Notes under the pieces: generated by a model
Databases searched by the model: none
What the model was told of the DNA's origin: nothing
Seen by the model: the letters and a program-made list of their open reading frames with translations, nothing else
Assembly: GCA_002282385.1 (NCBI GenBank)
Contig: NCJG01000001.1
Location: 372,001-436,000 of the forward strand
Direction: 5' to 3'
Source: Sphingomonadales bacterium 39-57-19
Lineage (GTDB): Bacteria; Pseudomonadota; Alphaproteobacteria; Sphingomonadales; Sphingomonadaceae
DNA length: 64,000 nucleotides
Position numbers and translations under genes: made by a program
Shown: piece by piece, positions 34,068 to 43,545 of the stretch
Layout: every line of letters starts with the position of its first letter
How positions within the stretch are numbered: position 1 is the first letter of the stretch

Positions 34068-35636
34068 ATGTCTGAACCTTTTTATATTACCACCGCCATA
34101 GCCTATCCAAATGGCAAGCCGCATATCGGTCATGCCTATGAAGCGATCGCAACCGACGCGATTGCGCGGTTTCAGCGGTTGATGGGCCGTGATGTGCGCT
34201 TCGTCACTGGCACCGATGAGCATGGCCTTAAAATGGACCAGACGGCACGCGCAGCCGGCAAGGCAACACGCGATCTTGCAGATGAAATGTCTGCATATTT
34301 CAAGGACATGTGCAGCACTCTTGATATTTCCTTTGATCATTTTTGCCGTACAACGTCGGACCATCACCATAAAGCTAGCCAAGCTATTTGGAAACGGCTC
34401 GAAGCCGCCGGCGACCTATATCTTGACCGGTATGAAGGATGGTATTCGGTCCGCGACGAAGCATATTATGACGAAACCGAGCTGACGGAGGGCGAGGGGG
34501 GGCAGAAGCTTTCGCCGCAGGGTACACCCGTTGAATGGACGGTTGAAGAAAGCTGGTTTTTCCGCCTTTCGAAATATGAACAGCCATTGCTCGAATATTA
34601 TGCCGCGCATCCTGACTTTATCCGACCCGACAGCCGGAAAAACGAAACGGTTAAGTTCGTTGAAGGCGGCCTGAAAGACTTGTCCGTTTCGCGCACCAGT
34701 TTCGATTGGGGCGTCAAAGTTCCCGGCAGCGAAAACCATGTCATGTATGTCTGGTTGGACGCGCTAACCACCTATATCTCCGCGATTGGCTTTCCCGACG
34801 ATACCGAAGAATGGCGCAAATTCTGGCCGGCCAACGTGCATATCATCGGCAAAGACATTGTCCGCTTTCACACCGTCTATTGGCCCGCATTTTTGATGTC
34901 GGCTGGCTTGCCATTGCCGAAGCAGGTGTTCGGGCACGGTTTCCTGCTGTCACGTGGCGAGAAAATGTCGAAGTCCTTGGGCAATGTCGTTGACCCGATG
35001 CAGCTTGCGGAATTGTTTGGCGTCGATGCGCTGCGCTATTTCCTGCTGCGCGAAGTCAGCTTCGGTCAGGACGGCAGCTATAGCCCCGAAGCGATTGTAA
35101 CGCGCGTAAATGCTGATCTCGCCAACAGCTTCGGCAATTTGGCGCAGCGGACATTGTCGCTTATCTTCAAAAATTGCGAAGGCTATTTACCCGCCATTCG
35201 TGGCCATAATGACGATGATACAGCGCTTTTGGATTTGGTTGGCGCGACAGTTTCGCAGCATATTCCGGCGCATTACGAAGATTTGGCAATGTCACAGGGA
35301 CTCGAAAGCTGGATGCAGGCGGTGTTTGCCTGCAACGCCTATGTCGACGTGCAAGCGCCCTGGGCGCTTAAGAAAACCGATCCGGAACGTATGGAAACCG
35401 TGCTTGCCACGCTGTTCATCTGCATCGCACAGCTGGCCATCGCTGCATTACCGATCATTCCCGGGTCAGCGACCAAGCTTCTCGACCAAATGGGTGTTCC
35501 CCTTGATGTGCGGAACTTCGATGCGGCAGGATCGCATTGGTATTCACCTTTGGCCGAGAGCAACTACCAAATTGCCCAGCCTGTGGGTCTATTCCCCCGA
35601 TTGGAAATGCCAGCGGAGGAGGGGACTGCGGCCTGA
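34068..35636 (+). CDS. metG: Methionyl-tRNA synthetase
   Basis: Class I synthetase charging initiator and elongator tRNA-Met. The 522-residue product has HIGH as PHIGHAYE (19-26), KMSKSLGN (about 299-306) and the anticodon-binding helix bundle. The connective domain YYDETELTEGEGGQKLSPQG lacks the four zinc Cys, and there is no C-terminal EMAP-type tRNA-binding domain, so it is the short zinc-free form common in alphaproteobacteria. The TGA overlaps the tatD ATG. Confidence 0.95.
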   Translation: MSEPFYITTAIAYPNGKPHIGHAYEAIATDAIARFQRLMGRDVRFVTGTDEHGLKMDQTARAAGKATRDLADEMSAYFKDMCSTLDISFDHFCRTTSDHHHKASQAIWKRLEAAGDLYLDRYEGWYSVRDEAYYDETELTEGEGGQKLSPQGTPVEWTVEESWFFRLSKYEQPLLEYYAAHPDFIRPDSRKNETVKFVEGGLKDLSVSRTSFDWGVKVPGSENHVMYVWLDALTTYISAIGFPDDTEEWRKFWPANVHIIGKDIVRFHTVYWPAFLMSAGLPLPKQVFGHGFLLSRGEKMSKSLGNVVDPMQLAELFGVDALRYFLLREVSFGQDGSYSPEAIVTRVNADLANSFGNLAQRTLSLIFKNCEGYLPAIRGHNDDDTALLDLVGATVSQHIPAHYEDLAMSQGLESWMQAVFACNAYVDVQAPWALKKTDPERMETVLATLFICIAQLAIAALPIIPGSATKLLDQMGVPLDVRNFDAAGSHWYSPLAESNYQIAQPVGLFPRLEMPAEEGTAA

Positions 35637-36412
35637 TGTTCGTCGATTCCCACTGCCACCTGAATTATAAGGGCTTAGTCGAGCAGCAAGGCGAGATTCT
35701 TGCGCGCGCAAGGGACAGCGGTGTGTCTGCCATGCTCAACATTTCGACCCGCGAGCGCGAGTGGGATGAGGTTATCGGGCTTGCGGAACAGGAACCCGAC
35801 GTTTGGGCGTCTGTGGGCATTCACCCACATGAAGCGGACCAGCATATAGGCATTGATGCTGCCAAACTTATCGAGCGTGCGGCGCACCCACGTGTCGTCG
35901 CAATTGGCGAAACAGGGCTCGATTTTTACTACGATCACAGTGACCGGGCGCAGCAAGGCCTTTCATTTCGCGAACACATAACGGCGTCACGGGACACCGG
36001 GCTTCCCATCATCATTCACACACGCGATGCAGAGGCGGAAACGGCCGAGATATTGCGCGACGAAATGTCCGAGGGCGCATTCACGGGCGTCATTCATTGC
36101 TTCACCGCAAGCGCAGAATTCGCGCGCACGGCATTGGACCTTGGCCTATATATTTCGCTGTCGGGTATCGTAACGTTCAAAAATGCCCAAGATCTTCAAG
36201 AGGTGGCCAAATGGCTGCCAGCGGACCGATTGCTCGTGGAAACCGATGCCCCGTTTCTGGCGCCAATTCCGCATCGCGGAAAGACGGGCGAGCCCGCATT
36301 TGTCGCGGATACCGCGCGTTACGTGGCCCAATTGCGTGGTGTTGACGCGGACACGCTCGCGAAACAAACTTCAGACAATTTCTACAGTCTGTTTTCCAAG
36401 GCCGTACGATGA
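35636..36412 (+). CDS. tatD: TatD-family metal-dependent deoxyribonuclease
   Basis: A 258-residue TIM-barrel metal hydrolase with FVDSHCHLNYKG (His6, His8), GIHPHEAD, AIGETGLDFYYD, HTRDAEAET, GVIHCFTAS and VETDAPFLAP, all metal-site segments of the TatD/YcfH family. The likely role is DNA or 3'-end processing in the cytosol. The ATG at 35636 overlaps the metG stop, and the stop overlaps the next ATG (ATGA). The tmk-holB-metG-tatD order is a conserved alphaproteobacterial unit. Confidence 0.93.
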   Translation: MFVDSHCHLNYKGLVEQQGEILARARDSGVSAMLNISTREREWDEVIGLAEQEPDVWASVGIHPHEADQHIGIDAAKLIERAAHPRVVAIGETGLDFYYDHSDRAQQGLSFREHITASRDTGLPIIIHTRDAEAETAEILRDEMSEGAFTGVIHCFTASAEFARTALDLGLYISLSGIVTFKNAQDLQEVAKWLPADRLLVETDAPFLAPIPHRGKTGEPAFVADTARYVAQLRGVDADTLAKQTSDNFYSLFSKAVR

Positions 36413-37011
36413 ATATCATGGAAGACGGCCCATCGCTTATTTGGGGCGTCGTTTGCATATTGTTGTTATTAAGCTCGCTCGCGGCGCGGCGTTTGCCGTT
36501 GGGATATGTCGCCAAAGCGGCTTTTGCATGGATAGCGATATTCGCGGCTTTGTTCGCAATATTTAGCTTCCGTTTTGAATTCCAGGCCGTCTGGGAACGC
36601 GTAAAATCCGACATTTCCGGAACCGCTGGCCAGAGCGTGAGCGGCGAAGACATCACCATCAGGAGGCAGGATGACGGCCATTATTGGCTTCAGGTCGACG
36701 TGAATGGAAAGCCGGTGCGCTTCATGATCGATAGCGGCGCGACGACCACAGCGGTTAACGCAAACACGGCGCGCGAAACCGGCATCGAAGTGGACGCAAA
36801 CGGATATCCGGTATTCCTGAATACGGCGAATGGCAGCGTAGCCGCACAGCGCGGTGTCATACTATCGTTGAAGATTGGATCGCAGGAAATCGGACAGCAC
36901 AACGTGGTAGTGTCTGAAAGTTTCGGCGACACTAATGTCCTTGGCATGAGCTTTCTCGACAGCATGCAAAGCTGGAAGGTTGAGGGAAATGTGATGACGT
37001 TGAAGCAATGA
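36409..37011 (+). CDS. Retropepsin-like membrane-anchored aspartic protease
   Basis: A 200-residue protein with two N-terminal hydrophobic segments (about 10-25 and 35-55), then a single retropepsin fold: FMIDSGATTTAVN carries the catalytic DSG (Asp108) and VLGMSFLDSM the hydrophobic-hydrophobic-Gly motif of the family. It is a single-domain clan AA protease and would work as a dimer, likely in the periplasm by topology. Members of this group (TIGR02281-like) have little-known substrates. The ATG overlaps the tatD stop by four bases. Confidence 0.85.
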   Translation: MNIMEDGPSLIWGVVCILLLLSSLAARRLPLGYVAKAAFAWIAIFAALFAIFSFRFEFQAVWERVKSDISGTAGQSVSGEDITIRRQDDGHYWLQVDVNGKPVRFMIDSGATTTAVNANTARETGIEVDANGYPVFLNTANGSVAAQRGVILSLKIGSQEIGQHNVVVSESFGDTNVLGMSFLDSMQSWKVEGNVMTLKQ

Positions 37012-37062
37012 TAATGGCTCTATACAACGCGCTTAAACCGACGTTATTCAATTGTACTTAAC

Positions 37063-37076
37063 ATAATATATATTAT
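37063..37076. promoter_or_regulatory. AT-rich palindrome upstream of mazG
   Basis: ATAATATATATTAT, a perfect 14-base palindrome, ends 11 bases before the mazG ATG in an AT-rich stretch of about 75 bases. It could overlap the -10 region or serve as a regulator site. Confidence 0.4.
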
Positions 37077-37087
37077 CGAACTTATTT

Positions 37088-37864
37088 ATGGCTGGACCGA
37101 TGCAGGCTGATATCACCCCTCTCACAGACATCATGGCGCGTTTGCGCGATCCGCAAACCGGATGCCCTTGGGATCTCGAGCAAGATTTCTCGACCATTGC
37201 GCCATATACCATCGAAGAGGCCTATGAAGTTGCTGACGCCATTGAGAACAATGATCTCGACGCGTTAAAAGACGAATTGGGCGATCTGCTCCTCCAAGTC
37301 GTATTCCACAGCCAGATGGCGTCTGAAATCGGCCAGTTCGACTTTAACGACGTCGTGCGCAGCATTTGCGATAAAATGGTCCGCCGTCATCCACATGTGT
37401 TCGGCGAACACGGCGCACCAACCCATAGCATTCCCGACAATTGGGAAACGATCAAAGCCACAGAACGCGAAGCGGGATGGGACAACAGCGCCTTAGCAGG
37501 CGTAGCCCGCGCCCTCCCCGCATTGTTACGTGCGCAAAAAATTCAAAAACGCGCCGCCAGAACCGGATTTGATTGGCCCGACCAATCCGGTGCGCGTGAC
37601 AAAATTATTGAGGAATTAGAGGAAGTTGCAACAGCAACCTCGGCGGAACATGTTGCCGAAGAGATTGGCGATTTGTTGTTCGCCGTTGTCAACTTCGCCC
37701 GGTTTCATGACGTTGACGCCGAAGCCGCGCTCAAATCAGCGAATGCAAAGTTCGAACGCCGCTTTCGCGATATGGAAGAATCCGCTGGCGACCAGTTCAC
37801 ATCGCTATCGCTCGATGAAAAGGAAGATCTTTGGCAACAGGCGAAGGCCAAGGAAGCGAAATAA
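37088..37864 (+). CDS. mazG: Nucleoside triphosphate pyrophosphohydrolase MazG
   Basis: Hydrolyses (d)NTPs to monophosphates and pyrophosphate, a house-cleaning and stress role. The 258-residue product has two MazG-type helical domains: the first with CPWDLEQDFSTIAPYTIEEAYEVADAI and DELGDLLLQVVFHSQMA (EExxE and ExxD metal motifs), the second with IIEELEEV and EEIGDLLFAVVNFARF. It has its own AT-rich promoter region and is convergent with hflX, the stops lying next to each other with no terminator hairpin. Confidence 0.95.
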   Translation: MAGPMQADITPLTDIMARLRDPQTGCPWDLEQDFSTIAPYTIEEAYEVADAIENNDLDALKDELGDLLLQVVFHSQMASEIGQFDFNDVVRSICDKMVRRHPHVFGEHGAPTHSIPDNWETIKATEREAGWDNSALAGVARALPALLRAQKIQKRAARTGFDWPDQSGARDKIIEELEEVATATSAEHVAEEIGDLLFAVVNFARFHDVDAEAALKSANAKFERRFRDMEESAGDQFTSLSLDEKEDLWQQAKAKEAK

Positions 37865-39190
37865 TCAGTCTTCTATTTGGGCGAACTGCTTATCGAACTG
37901 GCCCCATAATTGGCGGCTGAGCGAGGCTTCGACGGTTACGAGGTCCTCGTCCACAATCTGGCTGTTGATTGTTCCGCGCGCGTGAAGCCATGCGAGCGCA
38001 GCGCCATCGCTGGCCTTCAATCGAACAGACCGCACAAGATTGCCCTTGGCAATCAACGCGGACAGATGCGCCTTAAAGGCATCAACCCCCTCGCCCGTCT
38101 GCGCCGAGATCATCAGTACATCGTCATGACGCCGGGCAAGCGCCGACAGATCCTCTCGCTTTTCGGCATCGAGCAGGTCAATCTTATTCCAGACCTCCAG
38201 CATCCGGGGTTGGTTTACGGCATCATCACCATCCAGAACGCCTAAATCGCGCAGGATTTGGAGGACATCGTCACGTTGCGCATCGGTTTCGCTGTGCGAA
38301 ATATCGCGCACATGCACAATGATATCCGCCGAAATCACTTCTTCGAGCGTGGCGCGGAACGCGGCAACCAATTGCGTCGGCAGGTCGGAAACAAACCCCA
38401 CCGTGTCCGACAAAATCGCCTTTTCCACCCCCGGCAAGGAAATTTCGCGCATGGTGGGGTCGAGTGTCGCAAAAAGCATATCCTCCGCCAACACAGTCGC
38501 GCGGGTCAGACTGTTGAACAAGGTCGACTTGCCGGCGTTGGTATAGCCAACCAATGCGATCACGGGCCATGGCGCCCTTTTGCGGCGCGCACGGTGCAAC
38601 GAACGCGTCCGTTTCACTTCCTCAAGCTCGCGGCGCAAACGGGCCATCCGGTCGCGGATCATCCGGCGGTCGGCCTCAATCTGCGTTTCGCCCGGGCCGC
38701 CCAAAAAGCCAAAGCCCCCGCGCTGCCGTTCCAAGTGGGTCCAGCTGCGGACCAAGCGACCAGCTTGATAATCCAAATGGGCCAGCTCAACTTGCAACCG
38801 TCCTTCGGCGGTTGCCGCACGCTCGCCAAAAATTTCGAGGATGAGCCCGGTACGGTCGATCGTTTTCAACCCGGTGCGTTCTTCCAGATTGCGCTGCTGA
38901 ATGGCGGTTAAAGACGCATCGACGATCAACAGGTCGATTTCTGAATCCCGCCCTATCTGCGCAATTTCCTCCACCTGCCCGCCGCCAAGCAGGGTCACCG
39001 CGCGCGGCGAACGGACGCGGAAATGCTTTTTCTGGACGACATTCAGGCCAATGGCCAGTGCAAGGCCTTCAGCCTCGGCCAGTCGCGCCTCTGGGCCCAC
39101 CGAAGCCCGTCCGGGCAATTCGGGGTAAATGACCAACGCACGCGCACCGCGCGCAAATTCGTCGGTTTCGCTACGTTCAAAAACGCTCAA
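37865..39190 (-). CDS. hflX: Ribosome-associated GTPase HflX
   Basis: GTPase that splits stalled or heat-damaged 70S ribosomes. The 441-residue product has the N-terminal HflX domain ([12 protein letters not shown]), a glycine-rich linker ([21 protein letters not shown]) and the G domain with [12 protein letters not shown] (G1), [10 protein letters not shown] (G3) and NKID (G4). The ATG overlaps the hfq stop (ATGA). It is the last gene of the minus-strand ntr operon. Confidence 0.95.
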   Translation of the reverse strand: MSVFERSETDEFARGARALVIYPELPGRASVGPEARLAEAEGLALAIGLNVVQKKHFRVRSPRAVTLLGGGQVEEIAQIGRDSEIDLLIVDASLTAIQQRNLEERTGLKTIDRTGLILEIFGERAATAEGRLQVELAHLDYQAGRLVRSWTHLERQRGGFGFLGGPGETQIEADRRMIRDRMARLRRELEEVKRTRSLHRARRKRAPWPVIALVGYTNAGKSTLFNSLTRATVLAEDMLFATLDPTMREISLPGVEKAILSDTVGFVSDLPTQLVAAFRATLEEVISADIIVHVRDISHSETDAQRDDVLQILRDLGVLDGDDAVNQPRMLEVWNKIDLLDAEKREDLSALARRHDDVLMISAQTGEGVDAFKAHLSALIAKGNLVRSVRLKASDGAALAWLHARGTINSQIVDEDLVTVEASLSRQLWGQFDKQFAQIED

Positions 39191-39684
39191 ATATCATCCT
39201 CATCCACGCCCTGATTATATTCGGCGAGATTTACAGGATGCGCAGGCTGAATGGTCGATATGGCATGCTTATAGACGAGCTGCGTCGTGCCATCGCGCTC
39301 CAGCAGAACCGAGAATAGGTCATAGGCCGCAATACCGCCCTGAAGCATCACACCGTTGACAAGGAACGTCGTGACAGGTTCATTCTTGTCGCACATCGCA
39401 TGCAAGAACACATCCTGCAGCATGCCCACACGGTGGCTGGTGCGGCTCATCATGTCATCAAACACCGACCGATCGGGTGAGACAGATGGCATAATCGTGG
39501 AAATGCTATGCTTATAGACCAGCTGGGACATGCCATCACGGCGCAACAGCACGGAGAAGTTGTCAAACCAGGTGACGACGCCTTGAAGCTTTACACCTTT
39601 GACCAAAAACATGGTCACCGGTGTTTTTGATTTTCTCAGCGAGTTCAGAAACAGATCTTGCAGTCCGTTATTCTTTTCAGTCAT
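39187..39684 (-). CDS. hfq: RNA chaperone Hfq, tandem two-domain form
   Basis: The sRNA-mRNA chaperone. Instead of one Sm domain, the 165-residue product holds two: residues about 7-66 ([15 protein letters not shown] ... [12 protein letters not shown]) and about 88-147 ([15 protein letters not shown] ... [12 protein letters not shown]). Both keep the proximal-face LQD and YKH motifs. The second has changes on the distal side (VMLQG for VKLQG, YDLF for FDNF) and an acidic rim (CDKNE). An acidic tail (EDDI) follows. A six-subunit-like ring would need only three chains. On the minus strand TATAAT at 39702-39697 is a possible -10 element. Confidence 0.93.
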   Translation of the reverse strand: MTEKNNGLQDLFLNSLRKSKTPVTMFLVKGVKLQGVVTWFDNFSVLLRRDGMSQLVYKHSISTIMPSVSPDRSVFDDMMSRTSHRVGMLQDVFLHAMCDKNEPVTTFLVNGVMLQGGIAAYDLFSVLLERDGTTQLVYKHAISTIQPAHPVNLAEYNQGVDEDDI

Positions 39685-39796
39685 TATTATTATCCGATTA
39701 TATTTTTGTTGTGCCCGGCTTAACGGGAGACCCTAAAAGGGAGTGAGCCGAGGCAAAAGCGCGTATACACGAGGACTGCAGAAGGCGCAATTGGAC

Positions 39797-41197
39797 TCAT
39801 ACGTCGCTTTCTTCTTCAAGCTCCAGACCGTTTTTCCGCACGGAAATGCCAAGCAGTTTGAGCTTGCGATGCAGTGCAGAACGCTCCATCCCGACAAAGG
39901 CCGCGGTCTTGGAAATATTGCCTGAAAAGCGTTTAATCTGGACGCGCAGATATTCGCGTTCAAACGCTTCGCGCGCCTCACGCAAGGGCGCGCCCATCAG
40001 CGACGTCACATTCTGCTCCGTGCCTTCATAGCTGTTGATGACTTCCGAGGGCAGCATGTCGGCGTCAATCGTGTGGACCCGGTTTGCGGGCGCCAAGATG
40101 ATCGTCCGCTCAATGATATTGCGCAGCTGGCGGACATTTCCCGGCCACTCACACGCCTGAAGCGCGGCCATGGCGTCATCCGAAAAATAGGGCGGTGGAA
40201 TGCGATGTTCCGAAGCAAAGCGCGCCGCATAATGATTGGCGAGGTCCGGAATATCCTCCCGACGGCCAGACAATGGCGGAATTTCCACGGGCACAACATT
40301 TAAGCGATAGAAAAGATCCTCACGAAAGCGCCCCTCCGCAATCTCAATCGTCAAATCACGCGCAGTGGCCGACACAAAGCGCACATCAACCCTAATCTGC
40401 CGGTCGCCGCCTACCCGCACAAAGCTTTGGTCGGTTAAAACACGCAAAATCTTGCCCTGCGTGGTCCACGGCATGTCCGCCACTTCGTCGAGAAACAAAG
40501 TCCCGCCATGCGCTTTTTCCAACATGCCAGCTTGCACAAGCCGGCTATCTTTTTCGATACCGAACAGCTCTTCATCAAAACGTTCGGGGGACAAGCGGGC
40601 GGCGCTCACCGAGACAAAGGCGGAGTCTGAACGCGGGCTCCAGCTGTGGAGCAAACGGGCAGCAACCTCTTTCCCAACGCCAGCGGGGCCCGTGATCAGC
40701 ATCCGGCTGCCTGTGCCCGCGACTTTCTTCAAAGTTGCGCGCACCGCGTTGATCGCGGCGGATGATCCCGTGAGTTCTTCCGAATGCCCTACCCGCGCCT
40801 TTAGCGCCGCGTTTTCCGCGCGAAGACGTTCTGTCTCGGTCGCTTTCGACACCAAATGCAGAAGCTTGCTGGCTTCAAATGGCTTTTCGATAAAGTCCGC
40901 CGCACCATGGCCAATGGCGGCAACCGCGGTGTCGATATTGCCATGCCCCGAAAAGACGATGACGGGTATCTGCGGATCGCGTAACTTGATCGCGCGCAGC
41001 AGTTCAATGCCGTCCATGGACGACCCGCGCAGCCATACGTCCAGAAGGATAAGCGACGGCAACCGCTCGTCCAACGCCGCCAAGGCTTCGTCAGCGGAGG
41101 CCGCCGTTCTCGTGCCATATCCTTCATCATCAAGGACACCGGAAACCAAGTCCCGAATGTCTTGCTCGTCGTCTACAATCAGTATGTCGAGTGCCAT
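39797..41197 (-). CDS. ntrX: Response regulator NtrX
   Basis: Partner of NtrY. The 466-residue product has a receiver domain with phospho-acceptor Asp53 (LILLDVWL), an AAA+ domain with P-loop GPAGVGKE and Walker B GGTLFLDEV, and a C-terminal Fis-type helix-turn-helix (KTAAFVGMERSALHRKL). The sigma54-contact loop GAFTGA is absent: after ELFG the chain reads IEKDSRLVQAGMLEKA. It therefore probably does not activate sigma54 promoters in the usual way. The ATG at 41197 begins one base after the ntrY stop. Downstream, 112 bases separate it from hfq; the trkA gene found here in many relatives is missing. Confidence 0.92.
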   Translation of the reverse strand: MALDILIVDDEQDIRDLVSGVLDDEGYGTRTAASADEALAALDERLPSLILLDVWLRGSSMDGIELLRAIKLRDPQIPVIVFSGHGNIDTAVAAIGHGAADFIEKPFEASKLLHLVSKATETERLRAENAALKARVGHSEELTGSSAAINAVRATLKKVAGTGSRMLITGPAGVGKEVAARLLHSWSPRSDSAFVSVSAARLSPERFDEELFGIEKDSRLVQAGMLEKAHGGTLFLDEVADMPWTTQGKILRVLTDQSFVRVGGDRQIRVDVRFVSATARDLTIEIAEGRFREDLFYRLNVVPVEIPPLSGRREDIPDLANHYAARFASEHRIPPPYFSDDAMAALQACEWPGNVRQLRNIIERTIILAPANRVHTIDADMLPSEVINSYEGTEQNVTSLMGAPLREAREAFEREYLRVQIKRFSGNISKTAAFVGMERSALHRKLKLLGISVRKNGLELEEESDV

Positions 41198-41198
41198 A

Positions 41199-43463
41199 TT
41201 AGCCCATATCCTCATCTGAATTGACTGCTTGCGGGAGCGCGTTCAACTTGCCTACCCGCAATGCTACGATTTCCGGATTGAACTTCAACGTCACAACCGC
41301 GCCTTCTGGATGGTTGTCTGACAGAGAAATCTCTCCAAAATGTTCTTCAATAATTTTCTTCACGATGGCGAGGCCAAGCCCCGAACCCGTTGCCCGGTTG
41401 GTGATATAGGGCTCCATAATCCGCTTGCGATCCGGCGGCAGGCCAATGCCATTGTCCGATATTCGTATGACCAACCCATCGCCTTCGACGACCAGATCGA
41501 CGACTATCGCGCCATCTACTTCGACCGTTTTCTTTTTCTCTTCAATCGATTCAACCGCATTTTTCAGAATATTCGTGATCGCCTGGCCCAATTGCCGGCG
41601 GTCTGAGATCAAAGTCGGGAACGGGCCATCCTGATTATAACGGAAGCTGATGTCGGGATGTGCAACCTCAAACATGAACACAGCATGCCCCACAATGTCG
41701 TGCACATTTTCCGAACGGAACAAAGGCTTTGGCATCCGCGCGAACGATGAAAATTCATCGACGATGTTTCGCAAATCGCCAACTTGGCGCACGATGGTGC
41801 TGGTCAGCTGCGCGAATATCGCTTCATCTTGGGCAATGTGCTTGCCGAAACGACGCTGAAGTCGCTCTGCTGCCAATTGGATAGGCGTCAGCGGGTTTTT
41901 GATTTCGTGCGCGATGCGGCGGGCCACATCAGACCATGCCGCGCGGCGTTGATCGGCAAGCTGCTGGCTGATGTCCTCAAAGGTGACCACACTGCCCTGT
42001 TCGCGTGGAGACACCGTGACCGCAACCGTCAGCGGCTCTGGCCCATCGCCAAGCTGCACAACGCCCCGTGGGCTTTCGCTGGCCAAAGCAGCGAGCGCCG
42101 GCGCAACCACTTCGAACTTTTGGCCAACGATAGTATCGGATTCATGCTTCAGCAGCTTCTCCGCGGTGGAATTCGCCAGCTGGACCACGCCATTTCCATC
42201 GACCGAGACGACACCTGCCGACACAGATTCCAGCACGGCCTCGATAAACAAACGCCGCTCACCCAACTGATGGTTGGTGGCCAGCAATGCGCCCGTTTGT
42301 TGCTGCAGTCGCTCGGTCATGCGGTTGAACGATTGCGACAGGAAACCCACTTCATCATCGCGAAATTGATCTTCCGTGACCCGCGCCGATAGGTCGCCGT
42401 CCGCAATTCTTTGTGCGGCATCCACCAGATTGTTGACCGGACGCACCAATCGGTCCGCGACGCGCAGCGCAATCCAAAGCGTGATGCCAATGATCATCAG
42501 CGACACAAGATAAAGCGCGAGATTGAACTGGATTTGCAACGCCCGCGATCGCGCGACCATTTTGTCATAGTCTTGCAAAACGGACTGTGCCTTTTCGCCA
42601 AGAGCGAATGAAGGCACGGACAAAGCCCGGCTGGTATAGAGATAACTGCGCGGTGCATCGAACAAGACCGTGACGGCTTCGATCCTGTCTGAACGATTGG
42701 CGATAACAACCCCCTCGCCTGCGTTCAGCTTGGCGAGTATGTCTCGCGCAATCCAGTCTTGCTTTCTGTCGTCATTTTCAGTTGCGACCGCCTCAGTCCG
42801 CTGCACCCCGTCGGCGCCAACTGAAACGATCGCGGACTCGCTTAATCGGCGCCTGAAGACCTGTTCGAGATAGTAACTGAGGAACGCCGGATCATCTGGA
42901 TTGGTCTGCCCCAAAGCGTTTCTGAAATCCCCCGCCATCGTAAGGGTTTCGTCGCCGACATCCTTGGCATTTACTTCATAATAGCCCTTGGCAAGTTCGC
43001 CCGCATTTTCGAGCATGCCGCGTGCCGAACCCGAGAACCAAAATTGCACGCCGCTTTGGAACAGCAATGAGGCAAAGATAACCAAAAGCACCGTCGGAAC
43101 CGCCGTAATCGCCGAAAATATCGCGACCAAACGGACGTGCAGCAATTGCTTGCTGCCAATGTTGCTATTCTCCGCCCGCTTCAGCGCAACGCGCCGCCCA
43201 AAGAGAACAAGAAGCAATGTCGCTGGCAACAGGTTGCTCACCAGCATAGTTGCCGAGGCAGCCGGTGCCAAAGGCTCCGATTGCGGCCCTTGGTCGATGA
43301 GCAATATCGCTGTCACAACGCCCGCAATAACGAGCATCAGCGCGCTGGCGATTTCCAAAAATTTGATCGATTGGCTGTTGCCCAGCAGATCGGCAAGCCA
43401 TTCAAAAAGACGACGAACAGCGGACGGTGAACCTGTTTCCTCCGCTAATCCGATTGTTGCCAT
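41199..43463 (-). CDS. ntrY: Sensor histidine kinase NtrY
   Basis: Membrane sensor kinase for nitrogen and redox-related control. The 754-residue product has three N-terminal hydrophobic segments (about 35-135), an extracytoplasmic domain, a further membrane segment near 300 (LALYLVSLMIIGITLWIAL), a HAMP domain, a PAS domain, the H box RRIAHEIKNPLTPIQLAAERL, the N box NAVES and ATP-lid motifs DNGIGLPPDRK and GSGLGLAIVKKI. It lies between ntrC and ntrX on the minus strand, with 82 bases ahead of it. Confidence 0.94.
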   Translation of the reverse strand: MATIGLAEETGSPSAVRRLFEWLADLLGNSQSIKFLEIASALMLVIAGVVTAILLIDQGPQSEPLAPAASATMLVSNLLPATLLLVLFGRRVALKRAENSNIGSKQLLHVRLVAIFSAITAVPTVLLVIFASLLFQSGVQFWFSGSARGMLENAGELAKGYYEVNAKDVGDETLTMAGDFRNALGQTNPDDPAFLSYYLEQVFRRRLSESAIVSVGADGVQRTEAVATENDDRKQDWIARDILAKLNAGEGVVIANRSDRIEAVTVLFDAPRSYLYTSRALSVPSFALGEKAQSVLQDYDKMVARSRALQIQFNLALYLVSLMIIGITLWIALRVADRLVRPVNNLVDAAQRIADGDLSARVTEDQFRDDEVGFLSQSFNRMTERLQQQTGALLATNHQLGERRLFIEAVLESVSAGVVSVDGNGVVQLANSTAEKLLKHESDTIVGQKFEVVAPALAALASESPRGVVQLGDGPEPLTVAVTVSPREQGSVVTFEDISQQLADQRRAAWSDVARRIAHEIKNPLTPIQLAAERLQRRFGKHIAQDEAIFAQLTSTIVRQVGDLRNIVDEFSSFARMPKPLFRSENVHDIVGHAVFMFEVAHPDISFRYNQDGPFPTLISDRRQLGQAITNILKNAVESIEEKKKTVEVDGAIVVDLVVEGDGLVIRISDNGIGLPPDRKRIMEPYITNRATGSGLGLAIVKKIIEEHFGEISLSDNHPEGAVVTLKFNPEIVALRVGKLNALPQAVNSDEDMG

Positions 43464-43545
43464 TAAGACACTGTGGCACTCATTGCGTTACCTGAAAAGC
43501 ACAAAGTTGCGCTTCAAACGCCATGCATCTTGGCTAAACACCGTT

